In this document: positions 7,987 to 16,326 of the stretch, one piece after another
How the letters are laid out: every line of letters starts with the position of its first letter
How positions within the stretch are numbered: the first letter of the stretch is position 1
Assembly: GCA_945873925.1 (NCBI GenBank)
Contig: CAMCES010000003.1
Location: 1-64,000, forward strand
Source of the DNA: Bordetella parapertussis
GTDB lineage: Bacteria; Pseudomonadota; Gammaproteobacteria; Burkholderiales; Burkholderiaceae_C
Direction of reading: 5' to 3'
Length of the DNA: 64,000 bases
Position numbers and translations under genes: made by a program
The notes under the pieces: model-generated
What the model was told of the DNA's origin: nothing
Database searches by the model: none
What the model saw: only the letters and a program-made list of their open reading frames with translations

Positions 7987-9696
7987 TTATCCCGCTGGCA
8001 TGGTTTCGATATGCAATTGCAGCTTATCCCGCCCTTGCCAGGTGTTGATGTCGAGCCGGTAGGCCAACAGGGCCTGCGCAGGCAGGGGCTCGGTGCGGCC
8101 AAACCAAATGCCGTCGATGGCTTGGCCGTGTAATTGCAGTTTCAAGGACAGGTGCTTCTCGCCAACGATACGCTGGCTGACCACCGTGACCTGGTCTTGG
8201 AACACCGGTGGCGCAAACCCCTGCCCCCAGACGTGTTTGTGAATTTCCAGCACGATGTCAGGGCGCATGAACTGCGGGTCCAGGCTGCCGTCGGTTTCCA
8301 GGGATTGCGCCAAGGTGGCCGGTGACAGCCACTGCTGGGCAACCTGTTGCAAAGCCATCTCAAAAGTGGCGAGATCTTCTTCGCGCAAGGTGCAACCTGC
8401 GGCCATCGCATGACCGCCAAAGCGCAGCAGCAAGCCTGGGTGTGTTTTGACCACCGCGTCCAAGGCGTCGCGCAAATGAAAACCGGGGATCGAGCGGCCC
8501 GAGCCTTTCAACACCGCTTTGCCCTCGGACTCGCTGGCGGCAAACACAAAGCAAGGTCGGTAGTGCAGGTCTTTGAGGCGTGCGGCCACGATGCCCACCA
8601 CCCCCTCGTGAAAGGCATCGTCAAACACACACAAAGCCGGTGGCGGTTCATCCTCGGTGTCGAGCAGCGATTCGGCCAGCAGCAGCGCTTGCTCGCGCAT
8701 GTCGCCTTCCAAGCTGCGGCGTTCACGGTTGATCAAATCGAGCTGCTCGGCCAAGCGCAGACCCAGCGCCGGGTCATCGGTGCGCAAGCACTCGATGCCC
8801 AAGGTCATGTCCGATAAACGCCCGGCCGCGTTGATGCGAGGCCCGATCGCAAAACCCATGTCTTGGCTGCTGGCGCGGGCGGCGTCGCGCCCAGCCACTT
8901 GAAACAAGGCGCCTAAGCCAGGGGGCAGCAGGCCTTTGCGCATGCGCGCTAGGCCTTGTGCCACCAAGCGCCGGTTATTGGCATCGAGCTTGACCACATC
9001 GGCCACCGTGCCCAAAGCCACCAATGGCAGCAGGTTGTCGAGTTTGGGTTCGATGGATTGGGTGAAAACGCCGCGCTGCCTCAACTCAGCGCGCAAGGCC
9101 AGCAACACATAAAACATGACGCCTACGCCCGCCATGTGTTTGCTGGCAAAGTTGCAGCCGGGTTGGTTGGGGTTGACCAAGGCATCAGCCAGCGGCAGGA
9201 TGGTCCCAGGCAAATGGTGATCGGTCACCAGCACTCGCAAGCCCAAGGCTTGCGCGGCGGCCACCCCTTCCACACTGGCGATGCCGTTGTCGACCGTGAT
9301 CAAGACCTGCGCGCCCGTGGCATGCACCCGTTGCGCAATGCTGGGCGTCAAGCCATAGCCATCGACCACGCGGTCGGGCACGATGAAATCCACGCAACGC
9401 GCCCCCAGCAAGGCCAGGCCGCGCAAAGCCACAGCACAGGCGGTGGCGCCGTCGCAGTCGTAATCGGCGACGATGCACAGGTGTTGGTCAGCCGCGATCG
9501 CATCGGCCAACAAGCCGGCGGCGGCATCGATCCCTTTCATGCCAGCGGGCGGCAACAAACGCGCCAAGCTGGTGTCGAGTTCATGCGGTTCGTGCACGCC
9601 TCGTCCCGCGAACAAACGGGCCAGCAGCGGATGCACGCCGCTTTGCGCCAGCGCCCAAGCCGCGCGTGGCGGCACATCACGGGGCAACAGTTTCAT
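7987..9696 (-). CDS. recJ: Single-stranded-DNA-specific exonuclease RecJ
   Basis: A 569-residue 5'-3' exonuclease used in recombination and mismatch repair. DHH-family motifs are present: VADYDCDGATA (motif I), VPDRVVDGYGL, ITVDNGI, LVTDHHLPG (DHH motif) and, later, FGGHAMAAG of the DHHA1 domain. The start MKLLPRDVPPRA at 9696 overlaps the stop of the upstream rpfE-like gene as ATGA (9693-9696), which favours it over an upstream in-frame start. The recJ-rpfE pairing is known from Xanthomonas and many betaproteobacteria. Confidence 0.97.
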   Translation of the reverse strand: MKLLPRDVPPRAAWALAQSGVHPLLARLFAGRGVHEPHELDTSLARLLPPAGMKGIDAAAGLLADAIAADQHLCIVADYDCDGATACAVALRGLALLGARCVDFIVPDRVVDGYGLTPSIAQRVHATGAQVLITVDNGIASVEGVAAAQALGLRVLVTDHHLPGTILPLADALVNPNQPGCNFASKHMAGVGVMFYVLLALRAELRQRGVFTQSIEPKLDNLLPLVALGTVADVVKLDANNRRLVAQGLARMRKGLLPPGLGALFQVAGRDAARASSQDMGFAIGPRINAAGRLSDMTLGIECLRTDDPALGLRLAEQLDLINRERRSLEGDMREQALLLAESLLDTEDEPPPALCVFDDAFHEGVVGIVAARLKDLHYRPCFVFAASESEGKAVLKGSGRSIPGFHLRDALDAVVKTHPGLLLRFGGHAMAAGCTLREEDLATFEMALQQVAQQWLSPATLAQSLETDGSLDPQFMRPDIVLEIHKHVWGQGFAPPVFQDQVTVVSQRIVGEKHLSLKLQLHGQAIDGIWFGRTEPLPAQALLAYRLDINTWQGRDKLQLHIETMPAG

Positions 9697-10646
9697 GCGA
9701 GCACCCGGTGCAAGTCTTGAAGCGGCAGCCAGCGTCGCCACCAAGTGCGAGAACCAGTTTGCAAGACGCTTTGGCGTTGTTCACCACACAACACCAGGGT
9801 GTGGCCTGCGGCCAATGCCGGGCCGATCACTTCTTGGGCCAAGCCTTGCCACGCCATACCCCAGGCCTGTGGGTCTTGCGCAACCCTATGAATCAGCAAA
9901 TCGGTGTAAATCTGCACCTCGGGCTGGCTGCTGATGGCGGGCAAATCGCCAGTGCCGCTCCAGACAAAGGAGTTGAGGCTTGTCTTGCGTTGGTCATTGA
10001 CCGGGTGCTGGTAGAGCAGCATTTGCATTTCGTTTTGCAGGCGACGCAGCAAGCGTTGTGCTGGCGATTGCTGCCCCATTTCATCGGTTTGCAACCAATG
10101 CGCCACATTGCGCCCGATCAACTGGTCCAGCGACACGCTGGGCAGTTGCTTGAAATGCCGGGCATGGGCCAACCAGCGTCCTGGCTTGTCCTGTAAAAGT
10201 TGGATGCCGTCTTCCAAGGCATAGGGGATGATCGCTTGGCGCACCGCTTGGTCTTCGGCAGGGCTGATCGGTCCTGGGGGAAGCAGATGCACCTGGCCTT
10301 GCTGAATTGCCCAATGCACCAGGTCAATGAAGGCCCAGCCGTGGTCGCTCGGACAGGTCAGTCCGCGCGCTTGCGCCGCATGCGCGGCCAAGGGCAGCAA
10401 GCCATCCGGGTTGGGCCAACCCAGGGCCTGGGCCAAGGCGTGTTCATGGGCGGCATTCCAAGCGGTTGCAGACTGCGTCCGCCGGGCCAGCAACTGGCAT
10501 TGCGCCATGGCCCGTGCCGCAGGCGAGGACTGCAGGCTGGGCAATGCGGATTGCCAGACCTGCCGTTCAGCGGCACTGGCTTGCTCGAGGCCCTCGGGCA
10601 GCAAAGCCGCAGCAATGATGGTGACAGGCGGTAAAGGCAAAGACAT
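9693..10646 (-). CDS. RpfE-like / phosphoglycerate mutase-like protein
   Basis: A 317-residue cytoplasmic protein of the type annotated RpfE or cofactor-independent phosphoglycerate-mutase-like. I recognise it mainly by length, by a conserved central part (LTCPSDHGWAFIDLVHWAI, RNVAHWLQTDE, LLRRLQNEMQMLLYQH) and by the C-terminal TLVLCGEQR. Its position directly upstream of recJ agrees, since rpfE and recJ are neighbours in Xanthomonas. No metal-binding Ser or catalytic set of a true mutase is evident, so its biochemical role is unknown. The start MSLPLPPVTI was chosen because the frame further upstream looks non-coding. Confidence 0.8.
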   Translation of the reverse strand: MSLPLPPVTIIAAALLPEGLEQASAAERQVWQSALPSLQSSPAARAMAQCQLLARRTQSATAWNAAHEHALAQALGWPNPDGLLPLAAHAAQARGLTCPSDHGWAFIDLVHWAIQQGQVHLLPPGPISPAEDQAVRQAIIPYALEDGIQLLQDKPGRWLAHARHFKQLPSVSLDQLIGRNVAHWLQTDEMGQQSPAQRLLRRLQNEMQMLLYQHPVNDQRKTSLNSFVWSGTGDLPAISSQPEVQIYTDLLIHRVAQDPQAWGMAWQGLAQEVIGPALAAGHTLVLCGEQRQSVLQTGSRTWWRRWLPLQDLHRVLA

Positions 10647-10681
10647 GGTCAGATTGTGCAAGATGCCACAATCTGCATGCA

Positions 10682-11947
10682 ATGAATCCCTCACGCATGC
10701 CCTTTGAACTGTTGCTGGGCTGGCGCTACACACGCGCTGGCCGTGCAGCGCGTCGCAACCGTTTCATTTCATTCATCTCTTCGGTATCCATGCTGGGCAT
10801 CGCGCTGGGGGTGGCGGCTTTGATCATCGTGTTGAGCGTGATGAACGGTTTCCAAAAAGAAGTGCGCGACCGCATGCTCGGTGTGCTCTCTCATATCGAG
10901 GTCTTGGCCTATGCCCAAGCCGAGCTGGATTCGCCAGCCTTGTTACAGCAAAAACTGGCGCGGCATTCGCAGGTCTTGGCCAGCGCGCCTTTTGTCTTGT
11001 CTCAGGTTCTGCTGGCCCGGGGCGAGGACATGCGCGGCGCGATCGCGCGCGGCATTGACCCGTTGCAAGAAGGCTTGGTCACGGATACCGTTGCCGCCAT
11101 GCCAGCGCAGGTGTTGGCACAGCTGCAGCCTGGCGCGTTTGGGGTGGTGCTGGGCAGCGAGTTGGCGCGGGCCTTGGGAGTGAAGGTGGCTGATCAAGTC
11201 ACCTTGGTTGCGCCCGGCGGGCAGGTCACCCCCGCAGGCGTGGTGCCCAGGTTGAAACAGCTCACCGTGGTCGGCTTGCTCGACTCGGGACACTATGAAT
11301 ACGATGCCTCGTTGGCTTTGCTGCATATCGAGGATGCGCAACGCATCTTCCGCTTGTCGGGTCCCAATGGTCTTCGGGTCAAACTGCAAGACGCGCAGTT
11401 GGCGCGGGACGTGGCCAATCAACTCATCCCGGTGTTGGGTGAGGATGTGACGGTGCGGGACTGGACCCGCGCCAACCGCACCTGGTTTGCCGCGGTGCAA
11501 ATTGAAAAACGCATGATGTTCATCATCCTCACCTTGATCGTGGCGGTGGCCGCCTTCAATCTCGTGAGCACCTTGGTGATGACGGTGACTGACAAGCGGG
11601 CTGACATCGCGATCCTGCGCACCTTGGGCGCGAGCCCGGCCAGCATCATGGGCATTTTTGTGGTGCAAGGCGCGCTGGTGGGTGTGATCGGCACCCTCTC
11701 GGGCTTGGCCCTGGGGCTGTTGGTGGCGTTCAATATTGGCAGCATCGTTCCGGCGATTGAAAACGCTTTGGGTGCGAGTTTTTTGCCCCAAGACATCTAC
11801 CTGATCAGCCGCATGCCGAGTGACCCTCAATGGGCGGACATCGGACCGGTGGTGGTGATTGCCTTGGTGTTGGCCTTGGTGGCCACGCTCTATCCCAGTT
11901 GGCGCGCCAGCCGGGTTGACCCCGCGGAGGCATTGCGCCATGAGTGA
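10682..11947 (+). CDS. Lipoprotein-releasing ABC transporter permease (LolC/LolE type)
   Basis: A 421-residue inner-membrane permease that releases outer-membrane lipoproteins to the carrier LolA. It has a first membrane segment (about 35-55, ALGVAALIIVLSVMNGF, the family signature), a large periplasmic domain (about 56-275), and three C-terminal segments (LTLIVAVAAFNLVSTLVM, an SIMGIFVVQGALVGVIG stretch and VVVIALVLALVATLYP). It overlaps lolD by 8 bases (11940-11947). Only one permease gene is present next to lolD, so it may act as a homodimer or pair with a LolE elsewhere. The start could also be ATG at 10697. Confidence 0.93.
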   Translation: MNPSRMPFELLLGWRYTRAGRAARRNRFISFISSVSMLGIALGVAALIIVLSVMNGFQKEVRDRMLGVLSHIEVLAYAQAELDSPALLQQKLARHSQVLASAPFVLSQVLLARGEDMRGAIARGIDPLQEGLVTDTVAAMPAQVLAQLQPGAFGVVLGSELARALGVKVADQVTLVAPGGQVTPAGVVPRLKQLTVVGLLDSGHYEYDASLALLHIEDAQRIFRLSGPNGLRVKLQDAQLARDVANQLIPVLGEDVTVRDWTRANRTWFAAVQIEKRMMFIILTLIVAVAAFNLVSTLVMTVTDKRADIAILRTLGASPASIMGIFVVQGALVGVIGTLSGLALGLLVAFNIGSIVPAIENALGASFLPQDIYLISRMPSDPQWADIGPVVVIALVLALVATLYPSWRASRVDPAEALRHE

Positions 11948-12614
11948 TGTCGTGATGAGTGCACAAGGGTTGGGTCGCCGGTTCCAGGAAGGTGACTTGG
12001 ATGTCACGGTCTTGCAAGACGTGGATTTGCAGGTGCGAGCGGGTGAGACTTTGGCGGTAGTGGGTGCTTCGGGCTCAGGCAAAAGCACTTTGTTGCACGT
12101 GCTGGGCGGCTTGGACACACCCACCACGGGTCAGGTGGCATTGCTGGGCCAGCCCTTGGCAGGCTTGGACGCCACGGCCTTGGGTCGCTTGCGCAACCAA
12201 CACCTGGGTTTCATCTACCAGTTTCACCATTTGTTGTCCGAGTTCAACGCATTGGACAACGTGGCCATGCCGCTTTGGATTCGGCGCATGCCGCAAGCGT
12301 TGGCCGCGCAACAAGCCAGGGCGATATTGTCCGAGGTGGGTTTGGAGGCGCGGGTGTTGCACACCCCCAGCGAACTGTCTGGCGGAGAGCGTCAGCGGGT
12401 GGCGATTGCGCGGGCGCTGGTGACCCAGCCTGCGTGTGTGCTGGCCGATGAGCCGACCGGCAACTTGGACCGCGCCACCGCTGACGGTGTGTTTGCATTG
12501 ATGCTCAAACTCGCACGCTTACACCGCACCGCGTTCGTGGTGGTGACCCATGACGAGCAATTGGCTGCCCAGTGTGACCGGCAACTTCGGTTGGTGGCAG
12601 GTCGATTGGTTTGA
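11940..12614 (+). CDS. lolD: Lipoprotein-releasing ABC transporter ATP-binding protein LolD
   Basis: A 224-residue ABC ATPase powering lipoprotein release from the inner membrane. It shows Walker A GASGSGKST, the Q-loop region with HLGFIYQFHHLLSEF (the LolD-type sequence), signature LSGGERQRVAIARAL, Walker B CVLADEPTGNLD and a switch histidine in VVVTHDE. The start ATG lies inside the end of the permease gene. It is followed after 7 bases by the tatD start within a repeat-like sequence. Confidence 0.96.
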   Translation: MSDVVMSAQGLGRRFQEGDLDVTVLQDVDLQVRAGETLAVVGASGSGKSTLLHVLGGLDTPTTGQVALLGQPLAGLDATALGRLRNQHLGFIYQFHHLLSEFNALDNVAMPLWIRRMPQALAAQQARAILSEVGLEARVLHTPSELSGGERQRVAIARALVTQPACVLADEPTGNLDRATADGVFALMLKLARLHRTAFVVVTHDEQLAAQCDRQLRLVAGRLV

Positions 12615-12621
12615 TTTACCC

Positions 12622-13470
12622 ATGGAAATTGGGAAATTAGGGTCAGATTCCAATGAATTTCTTTGGATCGACAGCCACTGTCACCTGGACGCCGCCGAAT
12701 TCGCGCCTGACCGCGACGCGGTGCGCCAAGCCGCCCGCGCGGTGGGTGTGCACACCTGCGTCATCCCGGCGGTGCAGGCCGCGAACTTTGACGCGGTGCG
12801 GCAACTGGCGCACCAGCACGGCGACGTTTACGCGCTGGGCATCCATCCGCTTTTCACGCCGCAGGCCCGCGAGGCCGATTTACAAACTTTGGCCGAGGCA
12901 CTGCAACAGCACCGCGTCGACCCGCGTCTCGTGGCGGTGGGCGAAATCGGCTTAGACGGTTTTGTGCCCGGCCTGGACATGGCGCGTCAGCAGCTGTTTT
13001 ACCAAGCGCAGCTGAAGCTGGCCCAGCTGCACGACCTGCCGGTGATCTTGCATGTGCGCCGCAGCGCCGACCTGTTGCTCAAGGGCCTGAGGCAAACCCC
13101 GGTCAAGGGTGGCATCGCCCATGCCTTCAATGGCAGCTTGCAGCAAGCCCAGCAGTTCATCGGCATGGGTTTCAAACTCGGTTTTGGCGGCGCACTCACA
13201 TTTGAGCGTTCCAACCAACTGCGTTTGCTGGCCACGGTATTGCCTTTGGAGGCCTTGGTCCTCGAAACCGATGCCCCCGATATTCCCCCGCATTGGCTGT
13301 ATGTGACCGCCGACCAGCGTGACCAAGGCATGCCGCAGGGCCGCAACACGCCTGACCAAGTGCCGCGCATCGCCCAGGTGCTGGCGGATCTGCGCGGCTT
13401 GTCTCTGGAGGAGGTGGCGCTGGCGACCCGTGCCAATGTGGGTTCGGTGTTGGCCATCGCCACGGTCTGA
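12622..13470 (+). CDS. TatD-family metal-dependent deoxyribonuclease
   Basis: A 282-residue TIM-barrel metal hydrolase. It carries IDSHCHLD (first metal site), VGEIGLDGF, LPVILHVRRS, GIAHAFNGS and LVLETDAPDIPP, in the expected order for TatD DNases. Most family members begin within a few residues of the SHCHLD motif. Here the only in-frame start (ATG 12622) adds about 15 residues translated from a repeat-like sequence (12636-12656). The gene thus seems to have acquired its present 5' end from that repeat. It follows lolD by 7 bases. No strong ribosome binding site is seen. Confidence 0.92.
   Translation: MEIGKLGSDSNEFLWIDSHCHLDAAEFAPDRDAVRQAARAVGVHTCVIPAVQAANFDAVRQLAHQHGDVYALGIHPLFTPQAREADLQTLAEALQQHRVDPRLVAVGEIGLDGFVPGLDMARQQLFYQAQLKLAQLHDLPVILHVRRSADLLLKGLRQTPVKGGIAHAFNGSLQQAQQFIGMGFKLGFGGALTFERSNQLRLLATVLPLEALVLETDAPDIPPHWLYVTADQRDQGMPQGRNTPDQVPRIAQVLADLRGLSLEEVALATRANVGSVLAIATV
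12636..12656. repeat. REP-like short repeat, copy 1
   Basis: This 21-base stretch contains GGGTCAGATTCCAATGA and matches the stretch at 49286-49306 at 19 of 21 positions. Its flanks (AAATTGG on the left, CCAAT..ATTT on the right) give an imperfect hairpin. Sequences of the form GGGGTCAGATTCCAATT are typical of REP-like palindromes linked to REP-associated tyrosine transposases. No transposase is in the window. The copy is translated as part of the tatD N-terminus. Confidence 0.6.
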
Positions 13471-13504
13471 GATCACGCTGGAGGTGACCAGCGACAATCC
13501 CGAC

Positions 13505-14257
13505 ATGGCCACCAAGCAAACCTTGCCGCAAGTCAACATGTCCGAGCACGGCAAGGTGCGCTACTTGCATCTGGGGACCGAATGGGTGCAAGGTTCGATG
13601 GACACCACCCGCCCTTTTGACCTCGAACTCGATTATGTGCAACGCATGCAGGCCTGGTTGTTGTTCGTGCCATCCGAGGCGGTGCCTGACTTGCACGCCA
13701 TGCAGCTGGGCTTGGGCGCGGCCGCACTCACGAAAAACTGTCACCAGGTGCTGGGCATGCGCACCACGGCCATTGAGCTCAACCCCCAGGTGGTAGCGGC
13801 TTGTCGCACCTGGTTCAAGCTGCCCGCCGATGATGAGCGCCTGTCGGTCGTCTTGGGGGACGCGGCTGAAGTCGCCGCCCATGCGCATTGGCGTGGCCAA
13901 GTCGATGTCTTGCATGTGGACTTGTACGACCAAGAAGCCGCCGCACCCGTCATAGACGATGCCGGTTTTTATGGCAACTGCCGGCAATTGCTCTCCGAGC
14001 AAGGTTGCATGCTGGTCAATTTGTTTGGCCGCGCTTCCAGTTTCGAGCGCAGTCTGGGCCAGATCAACACCGCCTTTGGCATCGATGCGGTCTGGGCATT
14101 CAAGCCCACCCGCGAGGGCAACACCGTGGTGCTGGCGCAGCGTCAACCGCAACGCCCAGACCGAGACCTGTTGCATGCCCGCGCCGAGGCGATTCAAGCC
14201 CAATGGAGGCTGCCTGCCACCCTGTGGCTCAAGGTACTCAAGCCGGTGGGCGCATAG
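13505..14257 (+). CDS. Spermidine synthase-like methyltransferase-fold protein
   Basis: A 250-residue protein of the polyamine aminopropyltransferase fold. Visible are YLHLGTEWVQGSM near the start, an AMQLGLGAAALTK stretch at the SAM-binding loop, TAIELNPQVV (acidic loop after strand 2), VVLGDAAE and VDVLHVDLYDQEA. The usual GGGDG loop is replaced by GLGAA, as in many bacterial spermidine-synthase-like proteins of unknown substrate. The start was set at ATG 13505, 34 bases after tatD, and it is probably co-transcribed with lolD-tatD. Whether it makes polyamines cannot be told. Confidence 0.8.
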   Translation: MATKQTLPQVNMSEHGKVRYLHLGTEWVQGSMDTTRPFDLELDYVQRMQAWLLFVPSEAVPDLHAMQLGLGAAALTKNCHQVLGMRTTAIELNPQVVAACRTWFKLPADDERLSVVLGDAAEVAAHAHWRGQVDVLHVDLYDQEAAAPVIDDAGFYGNCRQLLSEQGCMLVNLFGRASSFERSLGQINTAFGIDAVWAFKPTREGNTVVLAQRQPQRPDRDLLHARAEAIQAQWRLPATLWLKVLKPVGA

Positions 14258-14294
14258 GTCACAATCCTTTCAGTTTTGTTTTGGGAGCGCAAGC

Positions 14295-14792
14295 GTGTCA
14301 ATCAAGAGCCAAAAAGATTTTGTCTCCGGACTGCTGTTTACCGTGACTGGCTCCGCATTTGCGTGGAACTCAGCCATGTCCTACGACATTGGCTCGGCCA
14401 GCCAAATGGGCCCGGGCTATTTCCCCTTGGTCCTTGGCTTGGTGTTGGTGCTGCTGGGCGGCTTCATCATGTTTTTTTCCCTCGTCGTCGAGACCCCTGA
14501 TGGCGGCTTGATCGGTGAGGTGGCTTGGCGCCCGTTGTTTTGTATCCTCGGGGCCAACCTGTTGTTTGGGGCCTTGCTGGGTGGTTTGCCCAGCATCGGT
14601 TTTCCGTCTTTTGGTTTAGTGATCGCGATCTTTGCCCTCACTGGCGTGGCCTTGTTTGCAGACGCGAGCCAATTCACACTGCGGCGTGTGCTGGTCTTGG
14701 GCAGTATTTTGGCGTCAGGCAGCTATCTGGTCTTCATTGACTTATTGAATTTGCAAATGCCGGTTTGGCCGGCATTCATAGAAGCTTTTTGA
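14295..14792 (+). CDS. tctB: Tripartite tricarboxylate transporter, small membrane subunit TctB family
   Basis: A 165-residue membrane protein with four hydrophobic segments (about 8-25, 38-60, 75-90 and 95-150 in two parts). It fits the TctB small subunit, including the DFVSGLLFTVTGSAFAW opening and the SAMSYDIGSASQMGPGYFP stretch that is typical of the family. The start is GTG at 14295, with GGGAG 8 bases upstream. It lies 12 bases before tctA. No periplasmic binding protein (TctC) is adjacent, so substrate specificity is set by a protein encoded elsewhere. Confidence 0.92.
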   Translation: MSIKSQKDFVSGLLFTVTGSAFAWNSAMSYDIGSASQMGPGYFPLVLGLVLVLLGGFIMFFSLVVETPDGGLIGEVAWRPLFCILGANLLFGALLGGLPSIGFPSFGLVIAIFALTGVALFADASQFTLRRVLVLGSILASGSYLVFIDLLNLQMPVWPAFIEAF

Positions 14793-14804
14793 TCGGAGTT
14801 GCGC

Positions 14805-16316
14805 ATGGATTTGCTAGCCAATCTTGCCACCGGCTTTGCGGTCGCAGCCACCCCGGTCAACCTGCTCTACGCTTTGCTGGGTTGCGTATTCGGTACCTTG
14901 ATTGGGGTCTTGCCGGGCATTGGGCCCTTGGCAACCATCGCCATGCTGTTGCCAGTGACCTATGCCTTGCCCCCTGAGTCGGCATTGATCATGTTGGCGG
15001 GTATTTATTACGGCGCTCAATACGGCGGATCAACCACGGCGATTTTGGTGAATCTGCCAGGCGAAGCCTCTTCGGTGGTGACCACCTTGGACGGCTACCA
15101 AATGGCGCGGCAAGGTCGGGCCGGTCCAGCGTTGGCTGCGGCAGGTTTGGCTTCTTTCTTTGCCGGCTGTGTGGGCACCTTGCTGTTGGCGGCATTTGCC
15201 GCCCCCCTGGCCGACATGTCGTTTGCATTTGGCCCAGCGGAGTACTGCGCCTTGATGGTGGTCGGTTTGGTGGGGGCGGTGGTGTTGGCGTCTGGTTCCT
15301 TGCTCAAAGCCATTGCCATGATCATTTTGGGTTTGTTGCTCGGTCTGGTGGGCACCGACGTCAACTCGGGCATCACCCGATTCAACTTGAACATGCCCGA
15401 GCTGTCAGATGGCATTGGTTTTGTGGCGGTGGCCATGGGCTTGTTTGGCTATGCTGAAATCATCAGCAACCTGGCAAAGAGCGAAACCGATCGAGAAGTG
15501 TTCACCGCCAGGGTGCAAGGCTTGATGCCGACCGCGGCGGATTTCAAGCAAATGTTCCCGGCTGTGCTGCGTGGCACCGCGCTCGGTTCGGTTTTGGGCG
15601 TGTTGCCCGGGGGCGGGGCGGTGCTGGCAGCTTTTGCAGCCTACACCTTGGAGAAAAAAATCAAGCTCAAAGCCAATGAGACTGCATTGGGGCAAGGCAA
15701 CATCCGCGGCGTGGCCGCACCTGAAGCGGCCAACAACGCAGGTGCGCAGACTTCCTTCATCCCCTTGCTGACCTTGGGCATCCCACCGAATGCGGTGATG
15801 GCGCTGATGGTAGGCGCCATGACCATCCACAACATCCAACCCGGCCCGCAAGTGATGACGGTCAATCCGGAGTTGTTCTGGGGCTTGATCGTCTCGATGT
15901 GGATTGGCAACCTGATGTTGATTGTTTTGAACCTGCCCTTGATTGGGGTCTGGATCAAACTGCTGACGGTGCCCTACCACTACCTGTTTCCGGCCATCGT
16001 GTTGTTTTGTGCGATTGGCGTCTACACCACCAACTATGCCACTTTCGACATTGCGCTGGTGGCGGTTTTTGGCTTGGTTGGCTATGCCTTTGTCAAACTC
16101 GGTTGTGAGCCTGCCCCGCTGCTGCTGGGCTTTATTTTGGGCCCGATGTTGGAGGAGTTCTTGAAACGCGCCCTCAAGTTGGCGCGCGGCGATTGGTCGG
16201 TATTTCTCACCCGACCGCTGTCAGCAGCCTTGTTGGCGATGGCCTTGCTGTTGCTGTTGCTGGTGTTGTTGCCCGCCATCAAAGCCAAGCGAGAACAAGC
16301 ATTCACAGGCGACTGA
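14805..16316 (+). CDS. tctA: Tripartite tricarboxylate transporter permease TctA
   Basis: A 503-residue multi-spanning permease, the large membrane subunit of TTT carriers that import carboxylates with a cation gradient. Recognisable family blocks are GTLIGVLPGIGPLATIAMLL, GIYYGAQYGGSTTAILVNLP, GSVLGVLPGGGAVLAAF and EAANNAGAQTSFIPLLTLGIP. GGAG at 14795-14798 is spaced 6 bases from the ATG. It forms an operon with tctB; the next gene (DUF3422) begins 10 bases after its stop. With no TctC nearby, the transported acid is unknown. Confidence 0.95.
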   Translation: MDLLANLATGFAVAATPVNLLYALLGCVFGTLIGVLPGIGPLATIAMLLPVTYALPPESALIMLAGIYYGAQYGGSTTAILVNLPGEASSVVTTLDGYQMARQGRAGPALAAAGLASFFAGCVGTLLLAAFAAPLADMSFAFGPAEYCALMVVGLVGAVVLASGSLLKAIAMIILGLLLGLVGTDVNSGITRFNLNMPELSDGIGFVAVAMGLFGYAEIISNLAKSETDREVFTARVQGLMPTAADFKQMFPAVLRGTALGSVLGVLPGGGAVLAAFAAYTLEKKIKLKANETALGQGNIRGVAAPEAANNAGAQTSFIPLLTLGIPPNAVMALMVGAMTIHNIQPGPQVMTVNPELFWGLIVSMWIGNLMLIVLNLPLIGVWIKLLTVPYHYLFPAIVLFCAIGVYTTNYATFDIALVAVFGLVGYAFVKLGCEPAPLLLGFILGPMLEEFLKRALKLARGDWSVFLTRPLSAALLAMALLLLLLVLLPAIKAKREQAFTGD

Positions 16317-16326
16317 GAGATTGACC

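Noticed and set aside
6616..8133. 505-codon open frame on the plus strand
   Set aside because: It lies antisense to the yciO-like and PHP genes and into recJ, all with clear motifs.
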